This document shows, piece after piece, positions 5,559 to 12,354 of a stretch of DNA of 12,354 bases (positions are counted from its first letter, which is position 1; each line of letters opens with the position of its first letter). The notes under the pieces were generated by a model, which ran no database searches, was not told the origin of the DNA, and saw only the letters and a list, made by a program, of their open reading frames with translations. A program made the position numbers and the translations under genes. Source of the stretch: UMGS621 sp964468815 (GTDB lineage Bacteria; Bacillota; Clostridia; Christensenellales; Borkfalkiaceae); NCBI GenBank assembly GCA_964468815.1, contig CAYXWN010000045.1:1-12354 (forward strand). Reading direction: 5' to 3'.

Positions 5559-6625
5559 TTTTAGAAGACGGTTCGTTTTATTGCGGCTACGGATTCGGCG
5601 CGCGCGTAACGCGCGTATGCGAAATTGTGTTTAATACGTCCGTCGTCGGCTATCAGGAGATCGTTTCCGATCCGTCGTATACCGATCAAGCGGTTGTAAT
5701 GACTTATCCGGTTATCGGAAATTACGGCATTGCGGACGACGATTTTGAAACGAAAACGCCCACCGTCGGCGGATTAATCGTGCGCGATTATAACGATAAG
5801 CCGTCTAATTTCAGAAGCACGAAAACGCTTTCCGAGATTTTAGAGGATTACGGTATACCGGGTATATCGGGAGTCGATACGCGTAAGTTGACGCGCAGTA
5901 TTCGCGATTACGGTTCGCGCCGCGTTTTAATTGCCGATATCGACGTGACGGTTGAAGAGGGCTTGCGAATTTTGCACGAAACGGATGTTCCGCACGACGC
6001 GGTAAAGCGCGTCAGTTGCAAAAAGCGTTGGTTTTCTCGTACGCCGCACGCGAAATATAACGTCGTTGCGGTAGATTGCGGTATTAAGTTGAATATCGTG
6101 CGCAGTCTTAACGCGAGGGGGTGCGACGTTACGGTCGTTCCGTGGAACACGCCGTTTGAAGAAATCGAGCGGCTCAATCCGGACGGCGTATTTCTCTCCA
6201 ACGGACCGGGCGATCCCGAAGACGTGACGGCAACCATCGAAACGGTGAAGCAAGTTTACGGAAAGTATCCGCTTTTCGGAATTTGCTTGGGGCATCAGTT
6301 GATCGCTCTCGCGCGCGGCGGCAATACTTATAAATTAAAATTCGGACACCGCGGCGGCAATCATCCCGTTAAAAATCTCTCTACGGGAAAGGTGGAAATG
6401 ACCAGTCAGAACCACAGTTATGCGGTCGTTCCGGAAAGTTTGAAGGGAACGGGGCTGACGGTTACGCACGTCAATTTGTTGGACGGCACGGTTGAGGGAA
6501 TGGAAGATTTAGCTCGCAACGCGTTTTCCGTTCAGTATCACCCGGAAAGCGCGCCCGGACCGCAAGATTCAGGTTATCTTTTCGATCGTTTTATCCGCAT
6601 GATGGAGGAACAAAAACATGCCTAA
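5531..6625 (+). CDS. carA: Carbamoyl phosphate synthase, small (glutaminase) subunit
   Basis: It hydrolyses glutamine and channels ammonia to CarB to make carbamoyl phosphate. With ATG 5531 it has 364 residues, the usual CarA length. The N-terminal domain carries ILEDGSFYCGYGFG; the C-terminal class I amidotransferase domain has SNGPGDPED (223-231), nucleophile elbow GICLGHQ (C252), TSQNHSYAV, and YHPES with H337 and E339 completing the catalytic triad. An in-frame ATG at 5498 would add eleven charged residues (LDDESKREDR), but GGAGG at 5521-5525, five bases before ATG 5531, and family alignment both favour 5531. The gene starts inside the end of pyrC (28-nt overlap) and its own end overlaps carB by 8 nt, which points to coupled translation of the two subunits. 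Some Bacillota name this pyrimidine-operon copy pyrAA. Confidence 0.95.
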   Translation: MVREFDRKIILEDGSFYCGYGFGARVTRVCEIVFNTSVVGYQEIVSDPSYTDQAVVMTYPVIGNYGIADDDFETKTPTVGGLIVRDYNDKPSNFRSTKTLSEILEDYGIPGISGVDTRKLTRSIRDYGSRRVLIADIDVTVEEGLRILHETDVPHDAVKRVSCKKRWFSRTPHAKYNVVAVDCGIKLNIVRSLNARGCDVTVVPWNTPFEEIERLNPDGVFLSNGPGDPEDVTATIETVKQVYGKYPLFGICLGHQLIALARGGNTYKLKFGHRGGNHPVKNLSTGKVEMTSQNHSYAVVPESLKGTGLTVTHVNLLDGTVEGMEDLARNAFSVQYHPESAPGPQDSGYLFDRFIRMMEEQKHA

Positions 6626-9600
6626 GAGAACGGATATTAAGAAAATATTAGTGATCGGTTCTGGACCGATCGTGATCGGTCAGGCGGCGGAATTCGATTA
6701 CGCCGGAACGCAGGCGTGCCTTGCGTTAAAAGAAGAGGGGTACGAGGTCGTGCTCGCGAATTCCAATCCGGCGACGATCATGACGGATACCACCGTGGCG
6801 GATAAAGTCTATATGGAACCGTTGACGCTTGAATATCTCGGAAAAATTCTCCGTTACGAACGCCCGGACGCAATCGTGCCCGGTATCGGCGGACAGACGG
6901 GATTGAATCTTGCGATGCAACTTTCCAGAAAGGGAATTTTGGAAGAATGTCAGGTCGAAATGCTCGGAACTTCTCCCGAATCCATCGAAATGGCGGAAGA
7001 TCGCGAAAAATTCAAGGAACTTTGCGAGCGGTTGGGCGAGCCCGTTTTGCCGTCCGTCATTACGCATACCATCGAAGAGGGCGTGGCGGCGGCACAGGAG
7101 ATCGGTTATCCCGTCGTTTTACGACCGGCGTTTACGTTGGGCGGTACGGGCGGCGGCTTTGCGGATAACGAAGAAGAACTCCGCGTAATCATGAAGCAAG
7201 CCTTAATGCTTTCTCCCGTCCGTCAGGTTTTGGTGGAAAAATCCATTAAGGGCTTTAAAGAAATCGAATACGAGGTGATGCGCGACGCGAACGATACGGC
7301 AATCACCGTTTGTAATATGGAGAACGTCGACCCGGTCGGCGTTCACACGGGGGATTCCATTGTCGTTGCGCCCAGTCAGACGCTTACGAATAAAGAATAT
7401 CATATGTTGCGTGATTCCGCGTTGAAAATCATTCGCGCGCTGAAAATCGAGGGCGGCTGCAACGTGCAGTTCGCGCTTGATCCGCAGTCTTTCGATTACT
7501 TTTTGATCGAAGTCAATCCGCGCGTTTCGCGTTCATCCGCACTCGCTTCCAAGGCAAGCGGTTATCCCATCGCTCGCGTTTCGGCAAAGATCGCCGTAGG
7601 CATGACGCTGGATGAAATTCCACTCGCCAATACGCTCGCATCTTTCGAACCGGCGTTAGATTACGTCGTCACGAAGATCGCTCGTTTTCCGTTCGATAAA
7701 TTCAGCACCGTATCCAATCAACTTTCTACGCAGATGAAAGCGACGGGCGAAGTCATGAGCGTCGGCAGAACCATTGAAGAAAGTCTTTTGAAAGCAGTGC
7801 GTTCGTTGGAAGTCGGCGTAACGCATATTTGGTCGAAAAAATTCGACGGATTTTCAGAGAGCGAACTGAAAGAATACGTAAAAGAGGGGCGTGACGACCG
7901 TCTTTACGCGCTTGCGGAATTGGTTCGTCGGGGCACGTCGCTCGCAGAATTATACCGTTTGACCAAGATTGATTTTCTCTTTTTGGAAAAGATCAAGGGA
8001 ATCACCGATCTTGAAAGGGAAGTCGCCGCGCGTCCGTTTGATCTTGTTGTCTTAAAAGAAGCGAAGAAAACGGGCTTTTCGGATGCCTTTATCGCGCATT
8101 TGTGGAACGCGGAAGAGCGTGCAGTTTACGAACTGCGCGTAAAAGAAAAGTTGTTCCCCGTCTATAAAATGATTGATACTTGTGCAAGCGAGTTCAAAAG
8201 TTATGTTCCGTACTTCTATTCGAGTTACGAAGAGGAGAACGAGTCCGTTGTTTCCGATCGGAAAAAGATCGTCGTGTTGGGTTCGGGACCGATTCGAATC
8301 GGACAAGGCGTGGAGTTTGATTATTCCACCGTTCACGCAGTCAAAACCATTAAGGAAAACGGCTACGAAGCGATTATCATTAACAACAACCCCGAAACGG
8401 TTTCCACCGATTACACGACTAGCGATAAACTTTATTTCGAGCCGCTTACCTTAGAGGACGTAATGAACGTATTGCTTTTAGAAAAGCCGGACGGCGTTAT
8501 CGCTTCTTTGGGCGGTCAAACCGCAATTAATTTGGCGGCAGGGCTCGCAGAGCGCGGCGTTACCATCATTGGTACGGATTGCGTTGCGATCGAACGTGCG
8601 GAAAACCGCGACGCGTTCGAGAAGATTATGATTGAGTTGAATATTCCGCAACCGCGCGGAATGGCGGTTACGAATATTGAGGACGGCGTGCGCGTCGCCG
8701 AGGAAATCGGTTATCCCGTGTTGGTTCGTCCGAGTTACGTTTTGGGCGGAAGAGCGATGCAAATCGTCGGCGGAGAGAAAGCGTTGCGCGTATATCTTGA
8801 AACCGCTGTTAAAATTGACGAAAAGCAGCCGGTTTTGGTTGATAAATACATTACGGGAAAAGAGTTAGAGGTCGATGCCGTTTGCGACGGAACGGACGTA
8901 TTCGTTCCGGGAATCATGGAACTCGTCGAAAAAACGGGAATCCATTCGGGCGATTCGATCAGTGTTTATCCCACGTTCAGCGTTAGCCAAAAAGTGAAAG
9001 ACACTATTTTGGAATATACGAAAAAATTAGGACTCGGCATCGGCATCGTCGGACTGTACAACATTCAGTTCATCGTAGATAAAGAAGAAAACGTCTACGT
9101 AATCGAGGTCAATCCGCGTTCTTCTCGTACCGTACCGTTCCTTTCCAAGGCGACGGGGTATTGCTTGGCGGATATCGGTACGCTCGTTATTTTGGGAAAA
9201 TCTTTGAAAGAGCAGGGCTTTCACGAACTGTATCCAAAAGAAAAGGAAAAGTGGTACGTCAAAGTTCCGGCGTTCTCTTTCTCTAAGATCGTCGGCTTAG
9301 ATGCTTATCTTTCGCCCGAAATGAAATCCACGGGCGAGGCGATCGGGTACGACAAGAGTTTGACGAGAGCGCTTTACAAAGCGTTACAGGCAAGCGGCAT
9401 GAACGTTGCGAATTACGGAACGATTTTTGTTTCCGTAACCGATCGGGATAAAGAAGAAGCGTTGCCGTTGGTACGCCGTTTCTATAACCTTGGCTTTAAT
9501 ATCGAGGCGACGGCAGGTACGGCGCAGTTCTTAAAGGCGCACGGAATCCGTACGCGTGTGAAAAAGAAGATTAGCGAGGGGTATACGGATATTTTGGATT

Positions 9601-9797
9601 CCATTCGGAAAGGGTACGTGAACTACGTGATCAACACGCGGGACGTGGATTCTCTTTCGCAGCAGACGGACGGATATATGATTCGTCGTTGTGCGGTGGA
9701 AAACAACGTCGCAATGTTCTCCGCATTAGATACCGTTCGCGTATTGTTGGACGTGTTGGAAGAAATTACGATCACGATTTCGACGATCGACGCATAA
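6618..9797 (+). CDS. carB: Carbamoyl phosphate synthase, large (ATP-grasp) subunit
   Basis: This 1059-residue subunit uses two ATP to make carbamoyl phosphate from bicarbonate and CarA-derived ammonia. Its length matches the family. The two homologous halves are plain: KILVIGSGPIVIGQAAEFDY (9-28) with NSNPATIMTD (48-57), and KKIVVLGSGPIRIGQGVEFD starting near residue 548 with NNNPETVSTDYTTSDK. Each is followed by an ATP-grasp domain (RPAFTLGGTGGG; RPSYVLGGRAMQ) and a metal-binding EVNPR strand (EVNPRVSRSSALASKASGY; EVNPRSSRTVPFLSKATGY). Between them, about 400-545, is the oligomerisation region. Residues from about 930 on form the MGS-like allosteric domain (TAGTAQFLKAHGI), where UMP inhibits and ornithine or PRPP activates in characterised enzymes. 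GGAGG at 6604-6608 precedes the ATG. No frame disruption or missing motif is seen. Also called pyrAB in Bacillus-type pyr operons. Confidence 0.97.
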   Translation: MPKRTDIKKILVIGSGPIVIGQAAEFDYAGTQACLALKEEGYEVVLANSNPATIMTDTTVADKVYMEPLTLEYLGKILRYERPDAIVPGIGGQTGLNLAMQLSRKGILEECQVEMLGTSPESIEMAEDREKFKELCERLGEPVLPSVITHTIEEGVAAAQEIGYPVVLRPAFTLGGTGGGFADNEEELRVIMKQALMLSPVRQVLVEKSIKGFKEIEYEVMRDANDTAITVCNMENVDPVGVHTGDSIVVAPSQTLTNKEYHMLRDSALKIIRALKIEGGCNVQFALDPQSFDYFLIEVNPRVSRSSALASKASGYPIARVSAKIAVGMTLDEIPLANTLASFEPALDYVVTKIARFPFDKFSTVSNQLSTQMKATGEVMSVGRTIEESLLKAVRSLEVGVTHIWSKKFDGFSESELKEYVKEGRDDRLYALAELVRRGTSLAELYRLTKIDFLFLEKIKGITDLEREVAARPFDLVVLKEAKKTGFSDAFIAHLWNAEERAVYELRVKEKLFPVYKMIDTCASEFKSYVPYFYSSYEEENESVVSDRKKIVVLGSGPIRIGQGVEFDYSTVHAVKTIKENGYEAIIINNNPETVSTDYTTSDKLYFEPLTLEDVMNVLLLEKPDGVIASLGGQTAINLAAGLAERGVTIIGTDCVAIERAENRDAFEKIMIELNIPQPRGMAVTNIEDGVRVAEEIGYPVLVRPSYVLGGRAMQIVGGEKALRVYLETAVKIDEKQPVLVDKYITGKELEVDAVCDGTDVFVPGIMELVEKTGIHSGDSISVYPTFSVSQKVKDTILEYTKKLGLGIGIVGLYNIQFIVDKEENVYVIEVNPRSSRTVPFLSKATGYCLADIGTLVILGKSLKEQGFHELYPKEKEKWYVKVPAFSFSKIVGLDAYLSPEMKSTGEAIGYDKSLTRALYKALQASGMNVANYGTIFVSVTDRDKEEALPLVRRFYNLGFNIEATAGTAQFLKAHGIRTRVKKKISEGYTDILDSIRKGYVNYVINTRDVDSLSQQTDGYMIRRCAVENNVAMFSALDTVRVLLDVLEEITITISTIDA

Positions 9798-9807
9798 GAG
9801 GAAACGT

Positions 9808-10539
9808 ATGGAACGAACTTCGATCTTTCGGGTGACGGAGAATCAGGCGATCGCGCCGTCCGTTTACCGCATGGTGTTAGAGGGCGATACTCGTTATATC
9901 GTAAAGGCAGGGCAGTTTGTGGAAATCAAATTGGACGGGTTGTTTTTGCGTCGTCCGATTTCCGTCTGTGATGTGGATAACCGTTCGCTCACGATTATTT
10001 ATAAAGTGGTGGGAAAGGGCACGGACCGCATGGCGCAATTGCCCGTCGGAACGTGTTTGGACGTACTGACGGGACTCGGAAACGGCTACGATCTCACGCG
10101 CGCAGGGAACGCCCCCGTCCTAATCGGCGGCGGCGTCGGGATTCCGCCCCTTTATTTGCTTGCAAAAAAACTCAGAGCACAAGGCGTCGCGGTATCCGTA
10201 ATTCTCGGCTTTAATCGAAAAGAGGAAATTTTTTACGAAGAGGAATTTCGTGCCTTGGGTTGTACGGTTGCTGTTACGACGGTAGACGGCAGTTACGGAA
10301 TCAAGGGGTTCGTCACGGCTGCGATGCGTGAAAATTACACTTACTTTTACGCTTGCGGTCCCGTTCCCATGTTAAAGGCGGTTTGCGAGAGCGCGCCTTG
10401 CCACGGTTCTTGTTCGTTGGAAGAGCGCATGGGGTGCGGATTCGGTGCGTGCATGGGGTGCAGTATCAAAACGAAAAACGGCGTTAAGCGCGTCTGCAAA
10501 GAGGGACCTGTCTTTTCCAAGGAGGAGATCGTATGGTAG
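9808..10539 (+). CDS. pyrK: Dihydroorotate dehydrogenase B, electron-transfer subunit
   Basis: PyrK passes electrons from the FMN of PyrD through a 2Fe-2S cluster and FAD to NAD+. The 243 residues follow the ferredoxin-reductase order: an FAD-binding barrel with RRPISVCDV (48-56; R49-P-I-S contacts FAD), a nucleotide-binding domain with GGGVGIPPLY (107-116) and YACGPVPML (181-189), and a C-terminal cluster domain with Cys at 210, 215, 218 and 230 (C-x4-C-x2-C-x11-C) in EERMGCGFGACMGCSIK. The start follows AGAGGAA with the ATG 10 nt after the carB stop, and the 3' end overlaps pyrD by 7 nt. The pair identifies a class 1B, NAD-dependent enzyme, which works without oxygen and fits a fermentative anaerobe. 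Confidence 0.95.
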   Translation: MERTSIFRVTENQAIAPSVYRMVLEGDTRYIVKAGQFVEIKLDGLFLRRPISVCDVDNRSLTIIYKVVGKGTDRMAQLPVGTCLDVLTGLGNGYDLTRAGNAPVLIGGGVGIPPLYLLAKKLRAQGVAVSVILGFNRKEEIFYEEEFRALGCTVAVTTVDGSYGIKGFVTAAMRENYTYFYACGPVPMLKAVCESAPCHGSCSLEERMGCGFGACMGCSIKTKNGVKRVCKEGPVFSKEEIVW

Positions 10540-11444
10540 ACACCAAGGTAACGTTATCCGGATTATGTTTGGATAACCCGATTATTCCGGCGTCCGGTAC
10601 GTTCGGGTTCGGATATGAATTTGCTGATTTTTACGATATCGATCTGTTAGGCTCGATTGCGTTAAAGGGAACGACGAAAGAGCCTCGTTACGGCAATCCG
10701 TTGCCGCGTATTGCGGAGTGTACGGAGGGATTAATCAACAGCGTCGGTTTGCAAAATCCGGGCGTTGACCGCGTGATTGCGGAAGAACTCCCTAAATTAA
10801 AGCCGTTGTTTCACAAAAAGGCGGTTGCCAATATTTCCGGGTTTTCGGTGGAAGATTACGTTTACGCCGCCGAAAAATTAGATCGCGAAGAACAGATCGG
10901 CATTTTGGAAATCAACGTCAGTTGCCCGAACGTTCATAACGGAGGAATGAGTTTCGGGACGCGTCCCGAATCCGCTTACGCCGTAACAAAAGCGGTCAAA
11001 GAAGTTTGCAAAAAGCCGGTTTATATGAAACTTTCGCCCAACGTTACTTCCATCGTCGAAATCGCAAAAGCGTGCGAAGATGGAGGAGCGGACGGAATTA
11101 GTTTGATCAATACGTTGATGGGAATGAGGATTGACTTAAAAACGCGTAGTCCCGTCATTGCCAACAAAATGGGCGGCTTTTCCGGACGGGCGATTTTGCC
11201 CGTCGCGGTTCGCATGGTATATGAAGTTTACGAGGCTGTAAAACTGCCGATCATCGGCATGGGCGGCGTTTCTTGCGCGGAAGACGTGATCGAAATGATG
11301 CTTGCCGGAGCTACCGCCGTTCAGGTCGGCGCAGAAAATTTAATTAACCCCTATGCTTGCAGGGATATCGTCCGCGATCTGCCGCGCGTCATGGAACGTT
11401 ACGGGATCGAACGGTTAAATACAATTACGGGAGGTGCACATTGA
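10533..11444 (+). CDS. pyrD: Dihydroorotate dehydrogenase B, catalytic subunit (class 1B)
   Basis: It oxidises dihydroorotate to orotate on an FMN in a TIM barrel; the 303-residue protein is soluble and works as a PyrD2-PyrK2 complex. Family marks: PASGTFGFGYEF (19-30), KGTTKEPRYGNPLPR (45-59), NSVGLQNPG (69-77), and EINVSCPNV (126-134) with Cys C131 as the catalytic base, which is Ser in class 2 enzymes. The phosphate-binding IIGMGGV and AVQVGAENL lie toward the C terminus. There is no N-terminal membrane helix, again class 1. AAGGAGG at 10519-10525 lies 7 nt before the ATG. The gene overlaps pyrK by 7 nt, and its TGA stop shares one base with the pyrF ATG. Confidence 0.96.
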   Translation: MVDTKVTLSGLCLDNPIIPASGTFGFGYEFADFYDIDLLGSIALKGTTKEPRYGNPLPRIAECTEGLINSVGLQNPGVDRVIAEELPKLKPLFHKKAVANISGFSVEDYVYAAEKLDREEQIGILEINVSCPNVHNGGMSFGTRPESAYAVTKAVKEVCKKPVYMKLSPNVTSIVEIAKACEDGGADGISLINTLMGMRIDLKTRSPVIANKMGGFSGRAILPVAVRMVYEVYEAVKLPIIGMGGVSCAEDVIEMMLAGATAVQVGAENLINPYACRDIVRDLPRVMERYGIERLNTITGGAH

Positions 11445-12145
11445 TGAATCGAGATGTGATTATCGCGTTGGATTTTCCGACGCAAGAGGAAACGCTGTCC
11501 TTTTTGGATTGCTTTACGGAAGAAAAGCCGTTTGTCAAAATCGGCATGGAACTGTTTTACGGAGCAGGTCCGGATATCGTTCGCACGATAAAAAAACGCG
11601 GACATAAGATTTTTTTGGACTTGAAATTGCATGATATTCCGAATACGGTCAAACGCACGATGTCCGTCCTTTCTGATTTGGATATCGACTTAACCAATCT
11701 TCATGCGGGCGGCACGGTCGCCATGATGCAAGCGGCGCTAGAAGGACTTACCCGTCCGGACGGCACTCGTCCGTTACTCATCGCCGTCACGCAATTGACG
11801 AGCACGAGTCAAGAGGCGATGGAGCGCGATTTGTGGATTGAAAAGCCGTTAGACGAGGTGGTAATGCACTATGCCGAAAATGCGCGTTTGGCAGGGTTGG
11901 ACGGTGTTGTCTGTTCTCCTTTGGAAGCAGGAAAGGTGCATGCTCGTTGCGGAGAACGTTTTTTGACGGTAACACCGGGTGTTCGCTTTGCGGACGGAGA
12001 AAAGGGCGATCAAGTGCGCGTTACGACGCCCGAACGGGCACGCGAACTCGGCTCTGATTTTATCGTTGTCGGTCGTCCGATTACGGCTGCCGCCGATCCC
12101 GTTGCGGCATATCGTCGCGCAAAACGTGAATTTTTAGGAGAATAA
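11444..12145 (+). CDS. pyrF: Orotidine 5'-phosphate decarboxylase (group I)
   Basis: The last step of de novo synthesis, OMP to UMP. With ATG 11444 the protein has 233 residues, typical for the short bacterial form. The active site is seen as D10 in ALDF, K32 in FVKIGMELFY, and the DLKLHDIPNTV motif (59-69) with D59, catalytic K61 and D64. The C-terminal VTPGVRF and VVGRPIT hold the phosphate. An in-frame ATG at 11357, inside pyrD, would add 29 residues unlike the family; GGGAGG at 11429-11434, nine bases before ATG 11444, and the match beginning at NRDVIIALDF favour the shorter form. A TTG at 11441 is another possible start, one codon earlier. It overlaps the pyrD stop by one base. Confidence 0.95.
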   Translation: MNRDVIIALDFPTQEETLSFLDCFTEEKPFVKIGMELFYGAGPDIVRTIKKRGHKIFLDLKLHDIPNTVKRTMSVLSDLDIDLTNLHAGGTVAMMQAALEGLTRPDGTRPLLIAVTQLTSTSQEAMERDLWIEKPLDEVVMHYAENARLAGLDGVVCSPLEAGKVHARCGERFLTVTPGVRFADGEKGDQVRVTTPERARELGSDFIVVGRPITAAADPVAAYRRAKREFLGE

Positions 12146-12149
12146 CGTT

Positions 12150-12354
12150 ATGAAAAAGTTGATTGCAAAAGATTTATTAAAGATCGGCGCGGTTTTTTTG
12201 CGCCCGGACGAGCCGTTTACTTGGGCAAGCGGGATCAAGAGCCCTGTTTATTGTGATAATCGTCTTATCCTTTCTTCACCTTCGCACAGAACTGTTGTCG
12301 AAAAGGCTATTGCCCAGACTGTAAGACAAGAGTTCCCGGAGTGCGATGTGCTGA
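12150..12354 (+). CDS. pyrE: Orotate phosphoribosyltransferase, 3' part outside the window
   Basis: It makes OMP from orotate and PRPP. Only the first 68 residues are visible; a full protein is about 190-225, so two thirds lie beyond the window, including the PRPP-binding loop. The N terminus matches the family: LLKIGAVFLRPDEPFTWASGIKSPVYCDNR, where the SGxxSPxYxDxR stretch and K30 contact orotate in known structures. TAGGAG at 12135-12140 lies nine bases before the ATG, and only 4 nt separate it from pyrF, so it belongs to the same operon. From about 12235 onward base use changes: the next 114 bases hold five CpG, whereas 12001-12120 in pyrF holds 22 and 12181-12240 holds eight. Confidence 0.93.
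   Translation, partial: MKKLIAKDLLKIGAVFLRPDEPFTWASGIKSPVYCDNRLILSSPSHRTVVEKAIAQTVRQEFPECDVL

Noticed and set aside
11357..11443. Upstream in-frame ATG extending pyrF by 29 residues
   Set aside because: It lies inside pyrD, the extra residues do not fit the family, and GGGAGG at 11429-11434 serves ATG 11444.
1..12354. CRISPR arrays, insertion sequences, phage or attachment sites
   Set aside because: No spaced direct repeats, transposase-like frames or terminal inverted repeats were seen; the tRNA end shows no adjacent integrase.

Overview
The window reads as chromosomal DNA of a Bacillota (Clostridia-like) bacterium. The pointers are strong AGGAGG-type ribosome sites before most genes, consensus sigma-A promoters, the pyrK + class 1B pyrD pair, and a pyr operon order (pyrC-carA-carB-pyrK-pyrD-pyrF-pyrE) close to the Firmicutes arrangement. 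Coding sequence is CpG-rich with many GCG, CGC and TTCG strings but also many AAA and GAA codons. I cannot place it to genus. All genes are on the + strand.

Layout. (1) 1-65: 3' part of a tRNA-Glu(CTC) with encoded CCA, then a probable terminator. (2) 168-3215: an extended -10 promoter drives three adjoining sugar genes: a PfkB-family fructokinase, a class I mannose-6-phosphate isomerase and a ROK-family sugar kinase. All can feed fructose-6-phosphate or glucose-6-phosphate into glycolysis. No transporter or glycosidase is in view. (3) 3302-4153: a secreted or membrane-anchored NodB-fold polysaccharide deacetylase, with an unclear promoter and ribosome site. (4) 4170-4364: a consensus promoter, a roughly 140-nt structured leader and a strong intrinsic terminator, all upstream of pyrC. 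(5) 4365-12354: the tightly packed de novo pyrimidine operon, with genes overlapping or separated by at most 10 nt. The last gene, pyrE, runs off the window.

The operon encodes all steps from glutamine/bicarbonate/ATP to UMP except aspartate carbamoyltransferase: carbamoyl phosphate synthase (carA, carB), dihydroorotase (pyrC), NAD-linked dihydroorotate dehydrogenase (pyrD with pyrK), orotate phosphoribosyltransferase (pyrE) and OMP decarboxylase (pyrF). Neither pyrB nor pyrR is seen.

The most interesting region is the pyrC leader. Its 5' end can pair over about 100 nt with bases that also form the 5' arm of the terminator, which is the layout of a transcription-attenuation switch. I recognise no known riboswitch class or PyrR site in it. 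Smaller points of interest are a dihydroorotase with both ends of its accessory domain pared down, a perfect 21-bp in-frame tandem duplication at the start of the isomerase gene, and an abrupt drop in CpG inside pyrE.
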